Of a DNA stretch of 64,000 nucleotides, positions 37,543 to 46,767 are shown in pieces. The notes beneath the pieces are model-generated. The model did not search any database. It had not been told where the DNA came from and saw only the letters and a program-made list of their open reading frames with translations. A program made the position numbers and the translations under genes. Origin of the DNA: JAGXRK01 sp963714415 (GTDB lineage Bacteria > Bacteroidota > Ignavibacteria > Ignavibacteriales > Ignavibacteriaceae); NCBI GenBank assembly GCA_963714415.1, contig CAVQOL010000003.1, positions 453,653 through 517,652 of the forward strand. The letters are read 5' to 3'. Each line of letters begins with the position of its first letter. The first letter of the stretch is position 1.

Positions 37543-37941
37543 TTATAATTTTGACACTAGAAGTTCTAAAATACTTTTTATTTCTTCAAGGTCTTTCTTT
37601 AGAGTAGATTTTTCTTTCTTTACCGGTACATGTTCAGCATCTGGGGATGAATTTTTTTCCGGTTCTGATACTTGTAATACTTTATCCGGCGTATAATTCT
37701 CTAAAATTTTCTTTGCTCCCTCAATTGTATATTTTCTTTCTCTGAGCAGATTTTTGATATGCAGAATTAATTGAATATCCTTATTGGTATATATTCTGTT
37801 TCCTGCCCTGTTTTTTTGAGGTTTAAGCTCATCAAACTCTGTTTCCCAGTATCGTAAAACATATTGTTCAATACCGGTTATTTTGCTTACTTCACTGATT
37901 GAGTAATAGAGTTTTTTTATTGAAAGATCTTTCATAAGCAT
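37543..37941 (-). CDS. MerR-family transcriptional regulator
   Basis: 132 residues. The MerR helix-turn-helix and wing are seen in YYSISEVSKITGIEQYVLRY, followed by WETEFDELKPQKNRAGNRIY and LIQ-type helices (KDIQLILHIKNLLRERKYTI). A charged helix after residue 95 (EKNSSPDAEHVPVKKEKS to KSILELLVSKL) probably dimerises. The WETEF-x-ELKP motif is typical of a common Bacteroidota regulator of unknown target. The gene ends 5 bp before the tRNA-Pro gene on the same strand, so they may share a transcript. Confidence 0.88.
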   Translation of the reverse strand: MLMKDLSIKKLYYSISEVSKITGIEQYVLRYWETEFDELKPQKNRAGNRIYTNKDIQLILHIKNLLRERKYTIEGAKKILENYTPDKVLQVSEPEKNSSPDAEHVPVKKEKSTLKKDLEEIKSILELLVSKL

Positions 37942-38113
37942 AGATAATTTGTTGAAACGAAAATAACTAATGCTTTATTTAATAGCAAGATGCAGTTATT
38001 AAATAAAGTCAAAACTTTTTGGGAAAGATAGATTTTGTTGAAATAATAAGAATTTAGTATTGAACTAAAGTGTGATAGTAGAAGAAATAGGTAAGATTAA
38101 AACAACTATTATT

Positions 38114-38545
38114 CTAGTAGTTCTCTATAACTTTAATTAGTGCATAAACGCCTGACAGATAACTAATCTCTTTAAGTCCGGAGATGTATCCATTACATTG
38201 CTTTGCTGTTAAAGTCTTTTGTCTGAAATCCTCACGTTGAGAAATGTTAGAAAGATGCACCTCTACTTTAGGAATTTTACATAAAGCTAAGGCATCGTGT
38301 ATTGCAACGGATGTATGCGCGTAACCTCCGGGATTTATTATTAGACCATCATATACCTTATTCGCTTCGTGTATTTTATTAACTAAATCACCTTCTAAAT
38401 TTGATTGATAAAATGTAACCGATACTTTTGGAAATTCTTTCTTTAAAATATTTTCAATATCCCACAATGAAATATTTCCGTATTGATCCTTCTCCCTATC
38501 TTCTAGCATATTCAAATTAGGACCATTAATAATAATAAATTTCAT
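38114..38545 (-). CDS. aroQ: 3-dehydroquinate dehydratase, type II
   Basis: 143 residues, normal for the type II enzyme. IIINGPNLNMLEDREKDQYG holds the catalytic Arg and Tyr; INPGGYAHTSVAIHDAL has the binding Asn and His; VEVHLSNISQREDFRQK provides the second half of the site. It dehydrates 3-dehydroquinate in the shikimate pathway. It overlaps the upstream 90-residue protein gene by 4 bp on the same strand. Confidence 0.95.
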   Translation of the reverse strand: MKFIIINGPNLNMLEDREKDQYGNISLWDIENILKKEFPKVSVTFYQSNLEGDLVNKIHEANKVYDGLIINPGGYAHTSVAIHDALALCKIPKVEVHLSNISQREDFRQKTLTAKQCNGYISGLKEISYLSGVYALIKVIENY

Positions 38546-38814
38546 TTAGTTTCACTCATTTCTTCAATTATTCCCCTTAATTTTGGATTAATATAAATAT
38601 CGTCAACTCCAAGTTCTTTTAATGCCATAGAAAGGATAAAAACTTTCCTTTGGAGATTCGCCGTTTTATTGATTACAATTACTTTGCTTTCCTTAAGAAT
38701 ACAATAACCGCCCTTAAAGTCGCCCTTTTCAAATCTCACAGTAGCACCAAGTTGTGAAGCAAGTGCTTTCAAATCCTGAAATAAATCTTCAAACTCTTTC
38801 TCTTTGATTTTCAT
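38542..38814 (-). CDS. Conserved hypothetical, 90 residues
   Basis: A small soluble mixed alpha/beta protein: LGATVRFEKGDFKGGYCILK, then SKVIVINKTANLQRKVFILS and GVDDIYINPKLRGIIEEM. I recognise the pattern as a recurring Bacteroidota/Chlorobiota family without an assigned function. It overlaps aroQ by 4 bp downstream and shares one base with the membrane protein gene upstream, so the three genes are translated in line. Confidence 0.7.
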   Translation of the reverse strand: MKIKEKEFEDLFQDLKALASQLGATVRFEKGDFKGGYCILKESKVIVINKTANLQRKVFILSMALKELGVDDIYINPKLRGIIEEMSETK

Positions 38815-39338
38815 TAAGTAACTTTATTTTTAATAGTCAATGGTTTAAATATAATTAGAAATAAAATGCTTAAATAACTTAATATTTCAATAATAGGAAA
38901 ACTGCTCAGAGCTGTAATTCTATCTCTAACAAGATTAATAATGGAGTCTGCATTAAATGATGATTGTAACAGCATAGAAATAATTTTGAAGTCTATAATT
39001 AAAAGATATAACTCAAACGGAAGTGTAATTAAAATTATCACTATAGAAATAAACAACCAACCGTTTTCTTTTAGCTTGATCTTTGACGATAATAGAAAAA
39101 GAACAAATGACATAATCATGATTATATAAGCCAAAAAAGGTGTTAAAAAAGCAGGCAGCAGAGATAATAGAATTGTGTTAATGTCATCAATTAAGAACAT
39201 CTCTTTGAGAATTAAATCCTTGGGTTCGAATAACTGATAAATAAGAAAGAGTTTTACTAGATATGATCCTATCCAAATACTTCCGGAAACCAATGCAAAT
39301 GATGCAAATAACTTAGAAAAGAATGATTGTTTTTTCAT
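38814..39338 (-). CDS. Hypothetical membrane protein, about four helices
   Basis: 174 residues. Hydrophobic segments include LFASFALVSGSIWIGSYLVK, LPAFLTPFLAYIIMIMSFVL, LFISIVIILITLPFELYLLI and IEILSYLSILFLIIFKPL. No family signature is seen. It opens the minus-strand chain membrane protein, 90-residue protein, aroQ and is divergent from the ppx/gppA-like gene (39 bp apart). Confidence 0.65.
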   Translation of the reverse strand: MKKQSFFSKLFASFALVSGSIWIGSYLVKLFLIYQLFEPKDLILKEMFLIDDINTILLSLLPAFLTPFLAYIIMIMSFVLFLLSSKIKLKENGWLFISIVIILITLPFELYLLIIDFKIISMLLQSSFNADSIINLVRDRITALSSFPIIEILSYLSILFLIIFKPLTIKNKVT

Positions 39339-39377
39339 AAATTTAAAATAAATATTAATTAAAATTAGTAAAAAGTT

Positions 39378-40235
39378 ATGAATATTGCCTCAATAGATAT
39401 TGGCACGAATACAGTCCTTCTATTAATCGCAGAGGTTGATCTAAAGAACCAAACATTTACCGTTTTAAGAAATGAACACAGAATGCCAAGAATAGGCAAA
39501 GGATTAAATCCTGGTTTGCCTTTAAATTCTGATAAAATCAAATTACTTAAAACAGTATTAAAAGAATATAAAACTATTATCGATTCTTATAATGTAAAAG
39601 AAGTAATTCTAACAGCTACTAATGCATTCAGAATAGCTTCGAACAGTGAATCTATTATCAGTGAAATCCATGAAGAATTTAATTATGTTATTAAAGTTAT
39701 ATCCGGTGAAGAAGAAGCTTTTTATTCTTTTCTCGGTGCAACTTCTGGAATATTAAATAAAGATAAATTTCTGGTAATAGATATTGGAGGTGGTAGCACA
39801 GAGATTATATTCGGTTCAAGAAATAATATATATTTTAGAAAAAGTTTTCAGATTGGAGCAGTTTCTGCTACCGAGAAATTCTTTATAAATGATCCACCAA
39901 CACCGGAGCAAGTTAAATTACTAAATGAATATATTCAAAAATTATTTGGAGAATTTAAGAATCTTCCGGTCAATAATGCCTTTTCAATTGCAATTGCTGG
40001 AACACCTACAACTTTATCAAGTATCAAACACGAATTAACCGTCTTTAACGAGAAAGTTATTGAATTAAGTGAGTTGAATTTATTTGATATAAATAAAATA
40101 GTTTCCGATCTCTCGCTCATGTCATCCAAGGAAATAAAAAATAAATGGCAAAATATTATGCGGGGACGTGAAGATATTATATTAGCAGGATCACTTATTT
40201 TATTGAATTTACTTGAAGTTATTAAAATTAGATAA
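39378..40235 (+). CDS. Ppx/GppA-family phosphatase, core domain only
   Basis: 285 residues. The ASKHA-fold ATP/phosphate loops are IASIDIGTNTVLLLIAEVD and FLVIDIGGGSTEIIFG; the motif TNAFRIASNS lies between, and IAGTPTTLSSI follows. It lacks the C-terminal HD-type domain of the long Ppx proteins, so it is of the short type. Members hydrolyse polyphosphate or pppGpp; which applies cannot be told. A CHAD-domain gene (a polyphosphate-binding domain) lies 5.4 kb away. Confidence 0.9.
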   Translation: MNIASIDIGTNTVLLLIAEVDLKNQTFTVLRNEHRMPRIGKGLNPGLPLNSDKIKLLKTVLKEYKTIIDSYNVKEVILTATNAFRIASNSESIISEIHEEFNYVIKVISGEEEAFYSFLGATSGILNKDKFLVIDIGGGSTEIIFGSRNNIYFRKSFQIGAVSATEKFFINDPPTPEQVKLLNEYIQKLFGEFKNLPVNNAFSIAIAGTPTTLSSIKHELTVFNEKVIELSELNLFDINKIVSDLSLMSSKEIKNKWQNIMRGREDIILAGSLILLNLLEVIKIR

Positions 40236-40295
40236 AGTATATACTAGCACTAAAGGAATCAGGTACGGAGCTATTGTAAAATTTATGATTGATAA

Positions 40296-41921
40296 TCAGG
40301 AGTGAACATTTTCTATTATCGTATCTCTAACTTCTGAGTCAGTTAACTTACCCGGATAATCAATCGTAAAGTGCAATCCCCTGCTTTCTTTTCTCAACTT
40401 TGCTGATTTAATTATAATGTGGGAGCATGTTATTAAATTTCTCAATTCTAATAATTTATTGAATACTTTTGTTTTTTTATAAAATTCCTCTATTTCAATA
40501 AATATTGTATGAATTCTTTTAGATGCTCTTTCTAATCTTTGATTCGAGCGAACAATTCCAACATAATCTCCCATAGTTTGCTTAACTTCTTTTAAGCTAT
40601 GGGTGATTAAAACATGTTCATCTGCACTTAAAGTACCTGAATCATCCCATTCAGGTATTTCAGGAATATCAGATTGTTTCTCTTTAAGAAATCGTTTTAT
40701 GTATTCGAAACTTCTGTATGCATAGACTAAAGCTTCTAATAAGGAATTGCTGGCAAGTCTGTTTGCCCCGTGAACTCCAGTCATCGTAACCTCACCGCAA
40801 GCAAACAATCCGTTTAATGAAGTTGCTGCTTTAAGATTTACCATTACACCACCACAAGCATAGTGTGCAGCCGGAACAACCGGGATGAAATCTTTTGTAA
40901 TGTCAATTCCGTTTTGCATTAAAGTGTTATAAATATTTGGGAATTTATCTTTTGTTTCATCCTGACTTTTGTAAGTAATATCAAGATAAACAAAATCATC
41001 TCCCCTTTTTTTAAGTTCATTGTCAATTGCTCTAGCAACAATATCTCGCGGAGCCAGTTCTAGTCGGGAATCATAATTCTTCATAAAAGTATTTCCATCC
41101 ATAGTTCGTAAAATTCCACCATATCCTCTAACCGCTTCAGAAATTAGAAATGACGGAGTATCATAAGAATTTTTTGTTTCTATCTGATAGAAAGATGTTG
41201 GATGAAATTGAATGAATTCCATATTAGCTATCTTTGCTCCGGCACGATATGCCATTGCAAATCCATCGCCTGTTGCAATAGCCGGATTTGTGGTATGAAG
41301 ATAAACCTGTCCCAGTCCGCCAGTAGCAAGAATAGTCGCTTTCGCAGAAATTTTAATAACTTTATTTTTAGTAGAGTCCAGCACATAAGCACCCCAGCAA
41401 TTACGATTGTTCAATTTTGATTCTTTTAATCCAAGTACATTATGCTCGGTCAGAAAATCTATAGCAATGGCATCTTCAATAATTCTAATATTGTTTTTAT
41501 CGTTTACAGCTTCTATTAAAGCTCGTTCAATTTCTTTACCGGTGAGGTCTTTGGCGTGAAGGATGCGGGGCATTGAATGCCCGCCTTCTCTTGCAAGATC
41601 ATATTTGCCGTTTTTTTGAGTGAATCGTGTACCAATTTCTATAAGATCTTGAATTCTTTGCGGACCTTCTTTCACCATTGATTCAACAGCTTCCCGATTA
41701 CACAATCCCGCACCGGCAATAAGAGTATCCTGAATATGTTTATTAAACGAATCTGAAGAATCAATTACAGATGCAATTCCACCTTGAGCATAGTTTGTAT
41801 TTGATTCAGCTCTATCTTTCTTTGTAACAAGAATAATATCTGCAAACTCTGAAATCTTTAGTGCAGCGAATAGACCGGCTATTCCGCTTCCTATAATTAA
41901 AACATCGGTCTTAAGCGACAT
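40296..41921 (-). CDS. nadB: L-aspartate oxidase
   Basis: 541 residues, normal for NadB. The FAD-binding fold begins DVLIIGSGIAGLFAALKI; NTNYAQGGIASVID, EGGHSMPRILHAKDLTG and the GVHGANRLASNSLLEAL region are typical, and the succinate-dehydrogenase-like C-terminal helices close the protein. It oxidises aspartate to iminoaspartate, the first step in NAD synthesis. nadA and nadC are not in this window. Confidence 0.95.
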   Translation of the reverse strand: MSLKTDVLIIGSGIAGLFAALKISEFADIILVTKKDRAESNTNYAQGGIASVIDSSDSFNKHIQDTLIAGAGLCNREAVESMVKEGPQRIQDLIEIGTRFTQKNGKYDLAREGGHSMPRILHAKDLTGKEIERALIEAVNDKNNIRIIEDAIAIDFLTEHNVLGLKESKLNNRNCWGAYVLDSTKNKVIKISAKATILATGGLGQVYLHTTNPAIATGDGFAMAYRAGAKIANMEFIQFHPTSFYQIETKNSYDTPSFLISEAVRGYGGILRTMDGNTFMKNYDSRLELAPRDIVARAIDNELKKRGDDFVYLDITYKSQDETKDKFPNIYNTLMQNGIDITKDFIPVVPAAHYACGGVMVNLKAATSLNGLFACGEVTMTGVHGANRLASNSLLEALVYAYRSFEYIKRFLKEKQSDIPEIPEWDDSGTLSADEHVLITHSLKEVKQTMGDYVGIVRSNQRLERASKRIHTIFIEIEEFYKKTKVFNKLLELRNLITCSHIIIKSAKLRKESRGLHFTIDYPGKLTDSEVRDTIIENVHS

Positions 41922-41959
41922 AAATTTCTCTCAAAGATTATTTTAATACTTATTGGAAA

Positions 41960-42670
41960 TTAAATGAAGAATACGGTAACGGCAAGTATTATAATGAGTG
42001 CAATCATAAGTAAATAATTTATTGCTGTTATGTTGAGGCTTAATGATTTGTTCGCAGTTAAAGCATAATTTGCTTTATAATTAAGAACAATAGACCATAA
42101 TATCATTCCCAACTCAACTGAAAATAGTAAATACGCAATTGTTGCTTTTACCTGAAAGGGATTCGGATTGTTTGAAAAGAGATAATCGCCAAATACAATT
42201 AACTCTATTGGGAATAAAATTACAACTGCAAAAAGATTTGGAACGGTTGAATAAATGTTAAGCGAATATATATCCCTGAACCTTACTTTGTAATCTTTTT
42301 TATTTAATATAAACGAAATAAATGCTGAGATTAATACAAATAAAACAGTAACAGAAGAAAGTACGATTAAATAACTAATAATTAGTGGTGTAGTTGATCT
42401 TGCCGACTCTGATAAAATTAAGGAAACAAAACGGCTCAATATTAATATTCGTAATGCAAAAAGTATTGAAAGAAATACAATGAAATTTTTATGTTCAGAT
42501 AATATTATTTTTTTAAAAGCAGCAGAAGGTGATTCTATAAGTGATCCGATGGTTTCCCAAATATCAATGTTCGATACTCTGTCCCGTATAAAATATTTAC
42601 AGCTTGTACAAGTATGAGTATAGATTGAATTCTCAGCAGAACAATTTTTGCAGACGACAGCGTTTTTCAT
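41960..42670 (-). CDS. YIP1-family membrane protein with zinc ribbon
   Basis: 236 residues. The N-terminus holds CKNC (residues 7-10) and CTSC (21-24), a four-Cys zinc ribbon; then five membrane helices typical of the YIP1 family (such as YLIVLSSVTVLFVLISAFIS). Bacterial YIP1 proteins are of unknown function. It is 7 bp downstream of the DUF5683 gene on this strand, so both belong to the parAB operon. Confidence 0.8.
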   Translation of the reverse strand: MKNAVVCKNCSAENSIYTHTCTSCKYFIRDRVSNIDIWETIGSLIESPSAAFKKIILSEHKNFIVFLSILFALRILILSRFVSLILSESARSTTPLIISYLIVLSSVTVLFVLISAFISFILNKKDYKVRFRDIYSLNIYSTVPNLFAVVILFPIELIVFGDYLFSNNPNPFQVKATIAYLLFSVELGMILWSIVLNYKANYALTANKSLSLNITAINYLLMIALIIILAVTVFFI

Positions 42671-42677
42671 CTGTACC

Positions 42678-43196
42678 TCAAAAATTAATACGGATATTTA
42701 ATTGCGGAGTTCTCGTAAGATATTCTTCGCTAACAGTAAAATCAAATAAGTGAGCATCCACATAAGCATCAACAAGATTAAGTAAATAGGTTAAGACTAA
42801 ATAAACAGCAAAGTTATCGCGCTGATCTCGATAAAAATCTCTTCTCAATAAATAAATTCGCTGATCTGTTTCAATATATAAATCGCGACTCTTTATGTAT
42901 TTATCATTTGTATCTATCCAATTATAAACAAACCATCCGGCAAATCCCCATACAACGGGAATCTTCCAATAAGATTCATTATATAATTGACCCCAACCGG
43001 GAATAACAGCACTACGAAGTACTGCTCCCCACGGGGATTTCTGCATAATAAACACAGTATCAGTTTTTTCCTCTTTGATCAGAAGTTCTTCACTTTGAGA
43101 GAAAAGATTTGATGTGAGAAAAATAAAAAGTATAAATGTACTAATTATAATTCTTATCAATGATTTCGAATAATTCGAATAGTCTTTCAAGTTCAT
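42678..43196 (-). CDS. DUF5683 protein, exported
   Basis: About 172 residues from ATG 43196 (a TTG at 43214 is possible). A hydrophobic signal segment (IIISTFILFIFLTSNLFSQ) is followed by SPWGAVLRSAVIPGWGQLYN, the signature of the DUF5683 family seen right next to parB in many Bacteroidota. Two further hydrophobic helices suggest a membrane location. Function unknown. Its start lies inside the end of parB. Confidence 0.82.
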   Translation of the reverse strand: MNLKDYSNYSKSLIRIIISTFILFIFLTSNLFSQSEELLIKEEKTDTVFIMQKSPWGAVLRSAVIPGWGQLYNESYWKIPVVWGFAGWFVYNWIDTNDKYIKSRDLYIETDQRIYLLRRDFYRDQRDNFAVYLVLTYLLNLVDAYVDAHLFDFTVSEEYLTRTPQLNIRINF

Positions 43197-44091
43197 TATT
43201 TGAATAGAACTCAATTATTATTTCTCCGGAACCGTCTTTCTTCTGTTTACAAGATACTTTTGTTCCGAATATTTTTCTTAATTTATCTTCAACATCTTTG
43301 AAGTTTGCAGATACTAATCTGCTCCCTCCTGGTATTGAAAAAGATTTTTTTTGAGGTTTTTCTTCTTGACTAATTTTTTTTACAAGCTGTTCAACTTTTC
43401 TTACTGAAAGATTATTGGCAAGGATTTTTTCAAGAATCTGAATCTGAGTTGACTCATTTGGAATATTTATCAATGCTCTTGCGTGTCCTGAAGTTATCTC
43501 TTCATTAACAAGAGCTTCCTGAATCTTATAAGGTAATTTTAGCAACCTAATTGAATTTGCAATTGTTGTTCTGTCTTTTCCTACTTTATCAGCAATTTCT
43601 TCCTGCGTTAGATGACATTCTTCCATTAGTCTTTTAAAAGCTCTTCCTATCTCAATAGGATTAAGCCTTTCACGCTGAATGTTCTCAATCAATGCAAGTG
43701 CTAATAAAATTTCGTCGGAATCAACTTTAATTATATATGCCGGAATTTCTTTGTAGCCAATATCTTTATAAGCACGCAGTCTTCTTTCGCCTGAAATTAG
43801 CTGATAACGATTTCCTTGAATTCTTCTTACTGTAATTGGTTGGATCAATCCGTTTGATATTATAGATTTTTTTAATTCTTCCAATGCCTGCGGGTCAAAA
43901 CCCATTCTAGGCTGATAAGGATTTGGAGAAATAAATTCTACAGATATCCTGGCTAAAATATCAATCAATTTACCATCATCATCTTTAATTTTGGAATAAT
44001 CAGGCGGTTGAACCAGATCCTGATTTACCAATGCATTGGGATTCATCAATGCATCCAAACCTCTTCCTAAAACTGGCTTAGCTTTGCTCAT
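43141..44091 (-). CDS. parB: Chromosome partitioning protein ParB
   Basis: 316 residues. N-terminal GRGLDALM, then SVEFISPNPYQPRMGFD and the CTP-binding motifs LIQPITVRR and ISGERRLRAYKDIG, the helix-turn-helix (LTQEEIADKVGKDRTTIANS) and the C-terminal dimer domain. ParB binds parS near the origin and spreads as a CTP switch. It overlaps parA by 14 bp. I see no complete parS in the window. Confidence 0.95.
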   Translation of the reverse strand: MSKAKPVLGRGLDALMNPNALVNQDLVQPPDYSKIKDDDGKLIDILARISVEFISPNPYQPRMGFDPQALEELKKSIISNGLIQPITVRRIQGNRYQLISGERRLRAYKDIGYKEIPAYIIKVDSDEILLALALIENIQRERLNPIEIGRAFKRLMEECHLTQEEIADKVGKDRTTIANSIRLLKLPYKIQEALVNEEITSGHARALINIPNESTQIQILEKILANNLSVRKVEQLVKKISQEEKPQKKSFSIPGGSRLVSANFKDVEDKLRKIFGTKVSCKQKKDGSGEIIIEFYSNNELERLFELFEIIDKNYN

Positions 44092-44869
44092 GTTCTTTAT
44101 TCAGAGTAATTACCGAATTCCTTTCTAAAAATTCAGATGCGAATGACATATAATTTTTTGCACCTGATGAAATTGCATCATATAAAATAATTGGCTTGCC
44201 GTAACTTGGTGATTCTGAAATTCTAACATTTCTATGAATGACTGTATCAAAAACTTTTTCTCCAAAATACTTTCGTACTTCTTCTGCAACTTGATGAGAT
44301 AACCTTAATCGTGTATCGAACATTGTAAGTAAAACACCTTCGATTGCTAAATCCGGATTGTAATGTTTTTTAACAATATTTATTGTATTAAGCAGTTGTC
44401 CAAGTCCCTCAAGAGCAAAATACTCACATTGAACCGGAATTAGAACTGAATCAGATGCAGCTAATGAATTGAGTGTAAGCAAACCGAGAGAAGGCGGACA
44501 ATCAATTACAATAAAATCATATTCATCTTTTATTTGTGCTAAAGCTTTGCGCAGAATTGCTTCTCTGCTTTCTATCTCAACCATTTCGATTTCTGCACCG
44601 ACGAGATTTATGTTTGCAGGAAGAATATCCAGGTGCGGCATAAAAGAATTAATTATTGCTTTCCTAATTTCTTCTGTTCCAATAAGTACATCATATACCG
44701 ATGGTGATTGATTTGCAGCGCTTAATCCGGATGAAGAATTTGATTGAGGATCAATATCCACTAATAAAGTTTTCTTTTCGGCTGCGGCTAACAGAGAGGA
44801 GAGATTTATTGCCGTAGTAGTTTTACCTACTCCTCCCTTTTGATTTGCTATGGAGATAATTTTTGCCAT
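44078..44869 (-). CDS. parA: Chromosome partitioning ATPase ParA (Soj type)
   Basis: 263 residues; deviant Walker A KGGVGKTTTAINLSSLLA, Walker A' DIDPQSNSSSG and Walker B FIVIDCPPSLGLLTLNS. There is no N-terminal helix-turn-helix, so it is of the chromosomal Soj type. It works with ParB to move newly copied origins apart. It opens the minus-strand order parA-parB-DUF5683-YIP1. Confidence 0.96.
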   Translation of the reverse strand: MAKIISIANQKGGVGKTTTAINLSSLLAAAEKKTLLVDIDPQSNSSSGLSAANQSPSVYDVLIGTEEIRKAIINSFMPHLDILPANINLVGAEIEMVEIESREAILRKALAQIKDEYDFIVIDCPPSLGLLTLNSLAASDSVLIPVQCEYFALEGLGQLLNTINIVKKHYNPDLAIEGVLLTMFDTRLRLSHQVAEEVRKYFGEKVFDTVIHRNVRISESPSYGKPIILYDAISSGAKNYMSFASEFLERNSVITLNKEHEQS

Positions 44870-44933
44870 TCAACGATACTGTTTAAAATTAAATACAAAA
44901 ATAAGTCATTATTATCACTATAAAAACTAATTC

Positions 44934-45614
44934 TTAAAGAGTAATTTCTTCACCATAATTCATTACTTTACATCCAATTCCTTTTGCCTCAACTTTAGCT
45001 TTGAATTCTTTCGGATCGGCTTCAATTACAGGAAAAGTATTGTAGTGCATAGGTATAGCTGAAATTCTTGGAGAAACAAAATCTGCAGCTTTTACTGCGT
45101 CATCAATTCCCATTGTAAAATTATCACCAATCGGTAAAAGCATATAATCAATTGGATTCATCTCACCAATTAATTTCATATCATAAAATAAACCCGTATC
45201 TCCGGTATGGTAAATGCACTTATTATCGATTGTAACAATTACTCCTGCCGGTTCACCTGCATATTGATTATCAGGTGTAAGTGAGCCATGATGAGCGATT
45301 GTAAATTTCACTTTACCAAAATCAAACTTATGACTGCCGCCAATATGCATATTGTGTGCTTTAAAACCTTTGGATTTTATCCATTCAGCTAGTTCGTTAA
45401 CGCATATGAAAGTTGAATTACATCTTTTTGCAATCTCCAAAGCATCACCAACATGATCACCATGAGCGTGAGTAAGAATTATGTAATCTGCGTCAACTTT
45501 ATTTGACTTAACAGGTGAAGTTGGATTTCCATCAAGAAAAGGATCAATCAGAATCTTTAATCCTTTTTCTGTTGTAATTTGAAATGCAGAATGAGAAAAA
45601 TATTTTAGTTTCAT
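44934..45614 (-). CDS. UPF0173 metal-dependent hydrolase (beta-lactamase fold)
   Basis: 226 residues. The two-metal motif THAHGDHVGD, with IYHTGDTGLFYDMKLIG and the final His in PMHYNTFPVIEADP, gives all metal ligands of the family (YtkL type). Function in the cell is not known. It stands 64 bp upstream of parA on the same strand and may be its own unit. Confidence 0.9.
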   Translation of the reverse strand: MKLKYFSHSAFQITTEKGLKILIDPFLDGNPTSPVKSNKVDADYIILTHAHGDHVGDALEIAKRCNSTFICVNELAEWIKSKGFKAHNMHIGGSHKFDFGKVKFTIAHHGSLTPDNQYAGEPAGVIVTIDNKCIYHTGDTGLFYDMKLIGEMNPIDYMLLPIGDNFTMGIDDAVKAADFVSPRISAIPMHYNTFPVIEADPKEFKAKVEAKGIGCKVMNYGEEITL

Positions 45615-45634
45615 AATATATCTCCTCTTATTAA

Positions 45635-46096
45635 TTATTGTAATGCTTTTGTAAAATCCTTAAAATTTTTGCTGTGTAAAAATTTCATAAGATCAAATTT
45701 GAATGTTTCTTCTAATTCACTTTTCTTTAAAATAACAATTTCATTTAATTCCGGTACTGCCTTAATTTTTCCTTGATCCAATAATAATTTTACATTTTCA
45801 AGTAGAACATCAAGATCGCGGACAGAACCTGATAAATCCTGAAGCTTTTCAATTTTGTTATAGAATTTTAGAAACAGTTTTTTTTCAAAACAAATTAAGA
45901 AAAGTTCCATTGAATATCTTATTCTTCTTAAAGAAATTCTTATATCGTGCAGGTTTTCAACCGAACTATCTTCAAAATATCTTATTACTGTTTCCAGGAA
46001 AGTATCAATCCTATCATTTAAAATCGTATTTGCAGTTACCGCTAAAGATTTTGTTTTTTTTAACGATTCAATTTCCCATTTTCTTTTCTTAGCCAT
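45635..46096 (-). CDS. CHAD-domain protein
   Basis: About 153 residues from ATG 46096. The helical pattern and the paired basic motif LHDIRISLRRIRYSMELF, followed by LQDLSGSVRDLDVLLENV, are those of the CHAD domain, a helical bundle that binds polyphosphate granules. It starts 2 bp after the glycosyltransferase stop, in the series cdaA-GT2-CHAD. Only one of the two CHAD repeats seems to be complete. Confidence 0.85.
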   Translation of the reverse strand: MAKKRKWEIESLKKTKSLAVTANTILNDRIDTFLETVIRYFEDSSVENLHDIRISLRRIRYSMELFLICFEKKLFLKFYNKIEKLQDLSGSVRDLDVLLENVKLLLDQGKIKAVPELNEIVILKKSELEETFKFDLMKFLHSKNFKDFTKALQ

Positions 46097-46098
46097 AT

Positions 46099-46767
46099 TC
46101 AACTCAATATAACTTTAATAAAACCTAAAATAGCTTGAATAGATTTAATTTTACTTTTTTCATTACCATAAATAGTTGGAATATCAACGAAACCAATAGT
46201 CATATTGTTTCTTACTGCTCTTACTAATATTTCACTTTCCGCTTCGAAACCATTAAACTTTGTCTGAAGCATTGCAGGAATATTCGTTCTATATGCCCTG
46301 AAACCACATTGGCTGTCTTCTATTTTGACTTTCAATTTTTTAGACAATAGATATGATGTGATTTTGTTACTCAATCTTCTGTGAAGAGGCATAGTCTTCA
46401 AATCATTTAGTCTGTTACCTATAACAATATCATAAGCATCAGTTTCTTTCAACAGCAGAGGAATGTAAGTCGGATCGTGTTGCAAATCAGCATCAATAGT
46501 AACAGTGAAATCAAAATTTTGCTTTACACTCTCATAAAATCCGGCTTTCAGAGCAACACCTTTCCCACAATTTTTGTCAAAATTTATTACTGATACCTTC
46601 TCAATTCCATTCAGCTCATCACAAGAACCATCAGTTGAGCCATCATTAACGGCGATTACTTCATCTACAAAATTTAATGTTTTATTGACTATATTTTTCA
46701 GAGTTTGTTTTTCATTATAGAAAGGGATGACAGCGCATACTCTATTTATTTTTTCTGTATTGTTCAA
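46099..46767 (-). CDS. Glycosyltransferase family 2 (DPM-like)
   Basis: 222 residues. GT2 features: CAVIPFYNEKQTLKNIV, VIAVNDGSTDGS, the metal-binding TIDADLQHDPTYIP and the acceptor-side region EDSQCGFRAYRTNIPA. It lacks a C-terminal membrane domain; the DADLQHD type is close to dolichyl/polyprenyl-phosphate mannose or glucose synthases. It overlaps the cdaA end by 26 bp. Target lipid is not known. Confidence 0.88.
   Translation of the reverse strand: MNNTEKINRVCAVIPFYNEKQTLKNIVNKTLNFVDEVIAVNDGSTDGSCDELNGIEKVSVINFDKNCGKGVALKAGFYESVKQNFDFTVTIDADLQHDPTYIPLLLKETDAYDIVIGNRLNDLKTMPLHRRLSNKITSYLLSKKLKVKIEDSQCGFRAYRTNIPAMLQTKFNGFEAESEILVRAVRNNMTIGFVDIPTIYGNEKSKIKSIQAILGFIKVILS

Noticed and set aside
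42678..44869. Replication origin next to parAB
   Set aside because: No dnaA, gidA or dnaN and no cluster of DnaA boxes seen.
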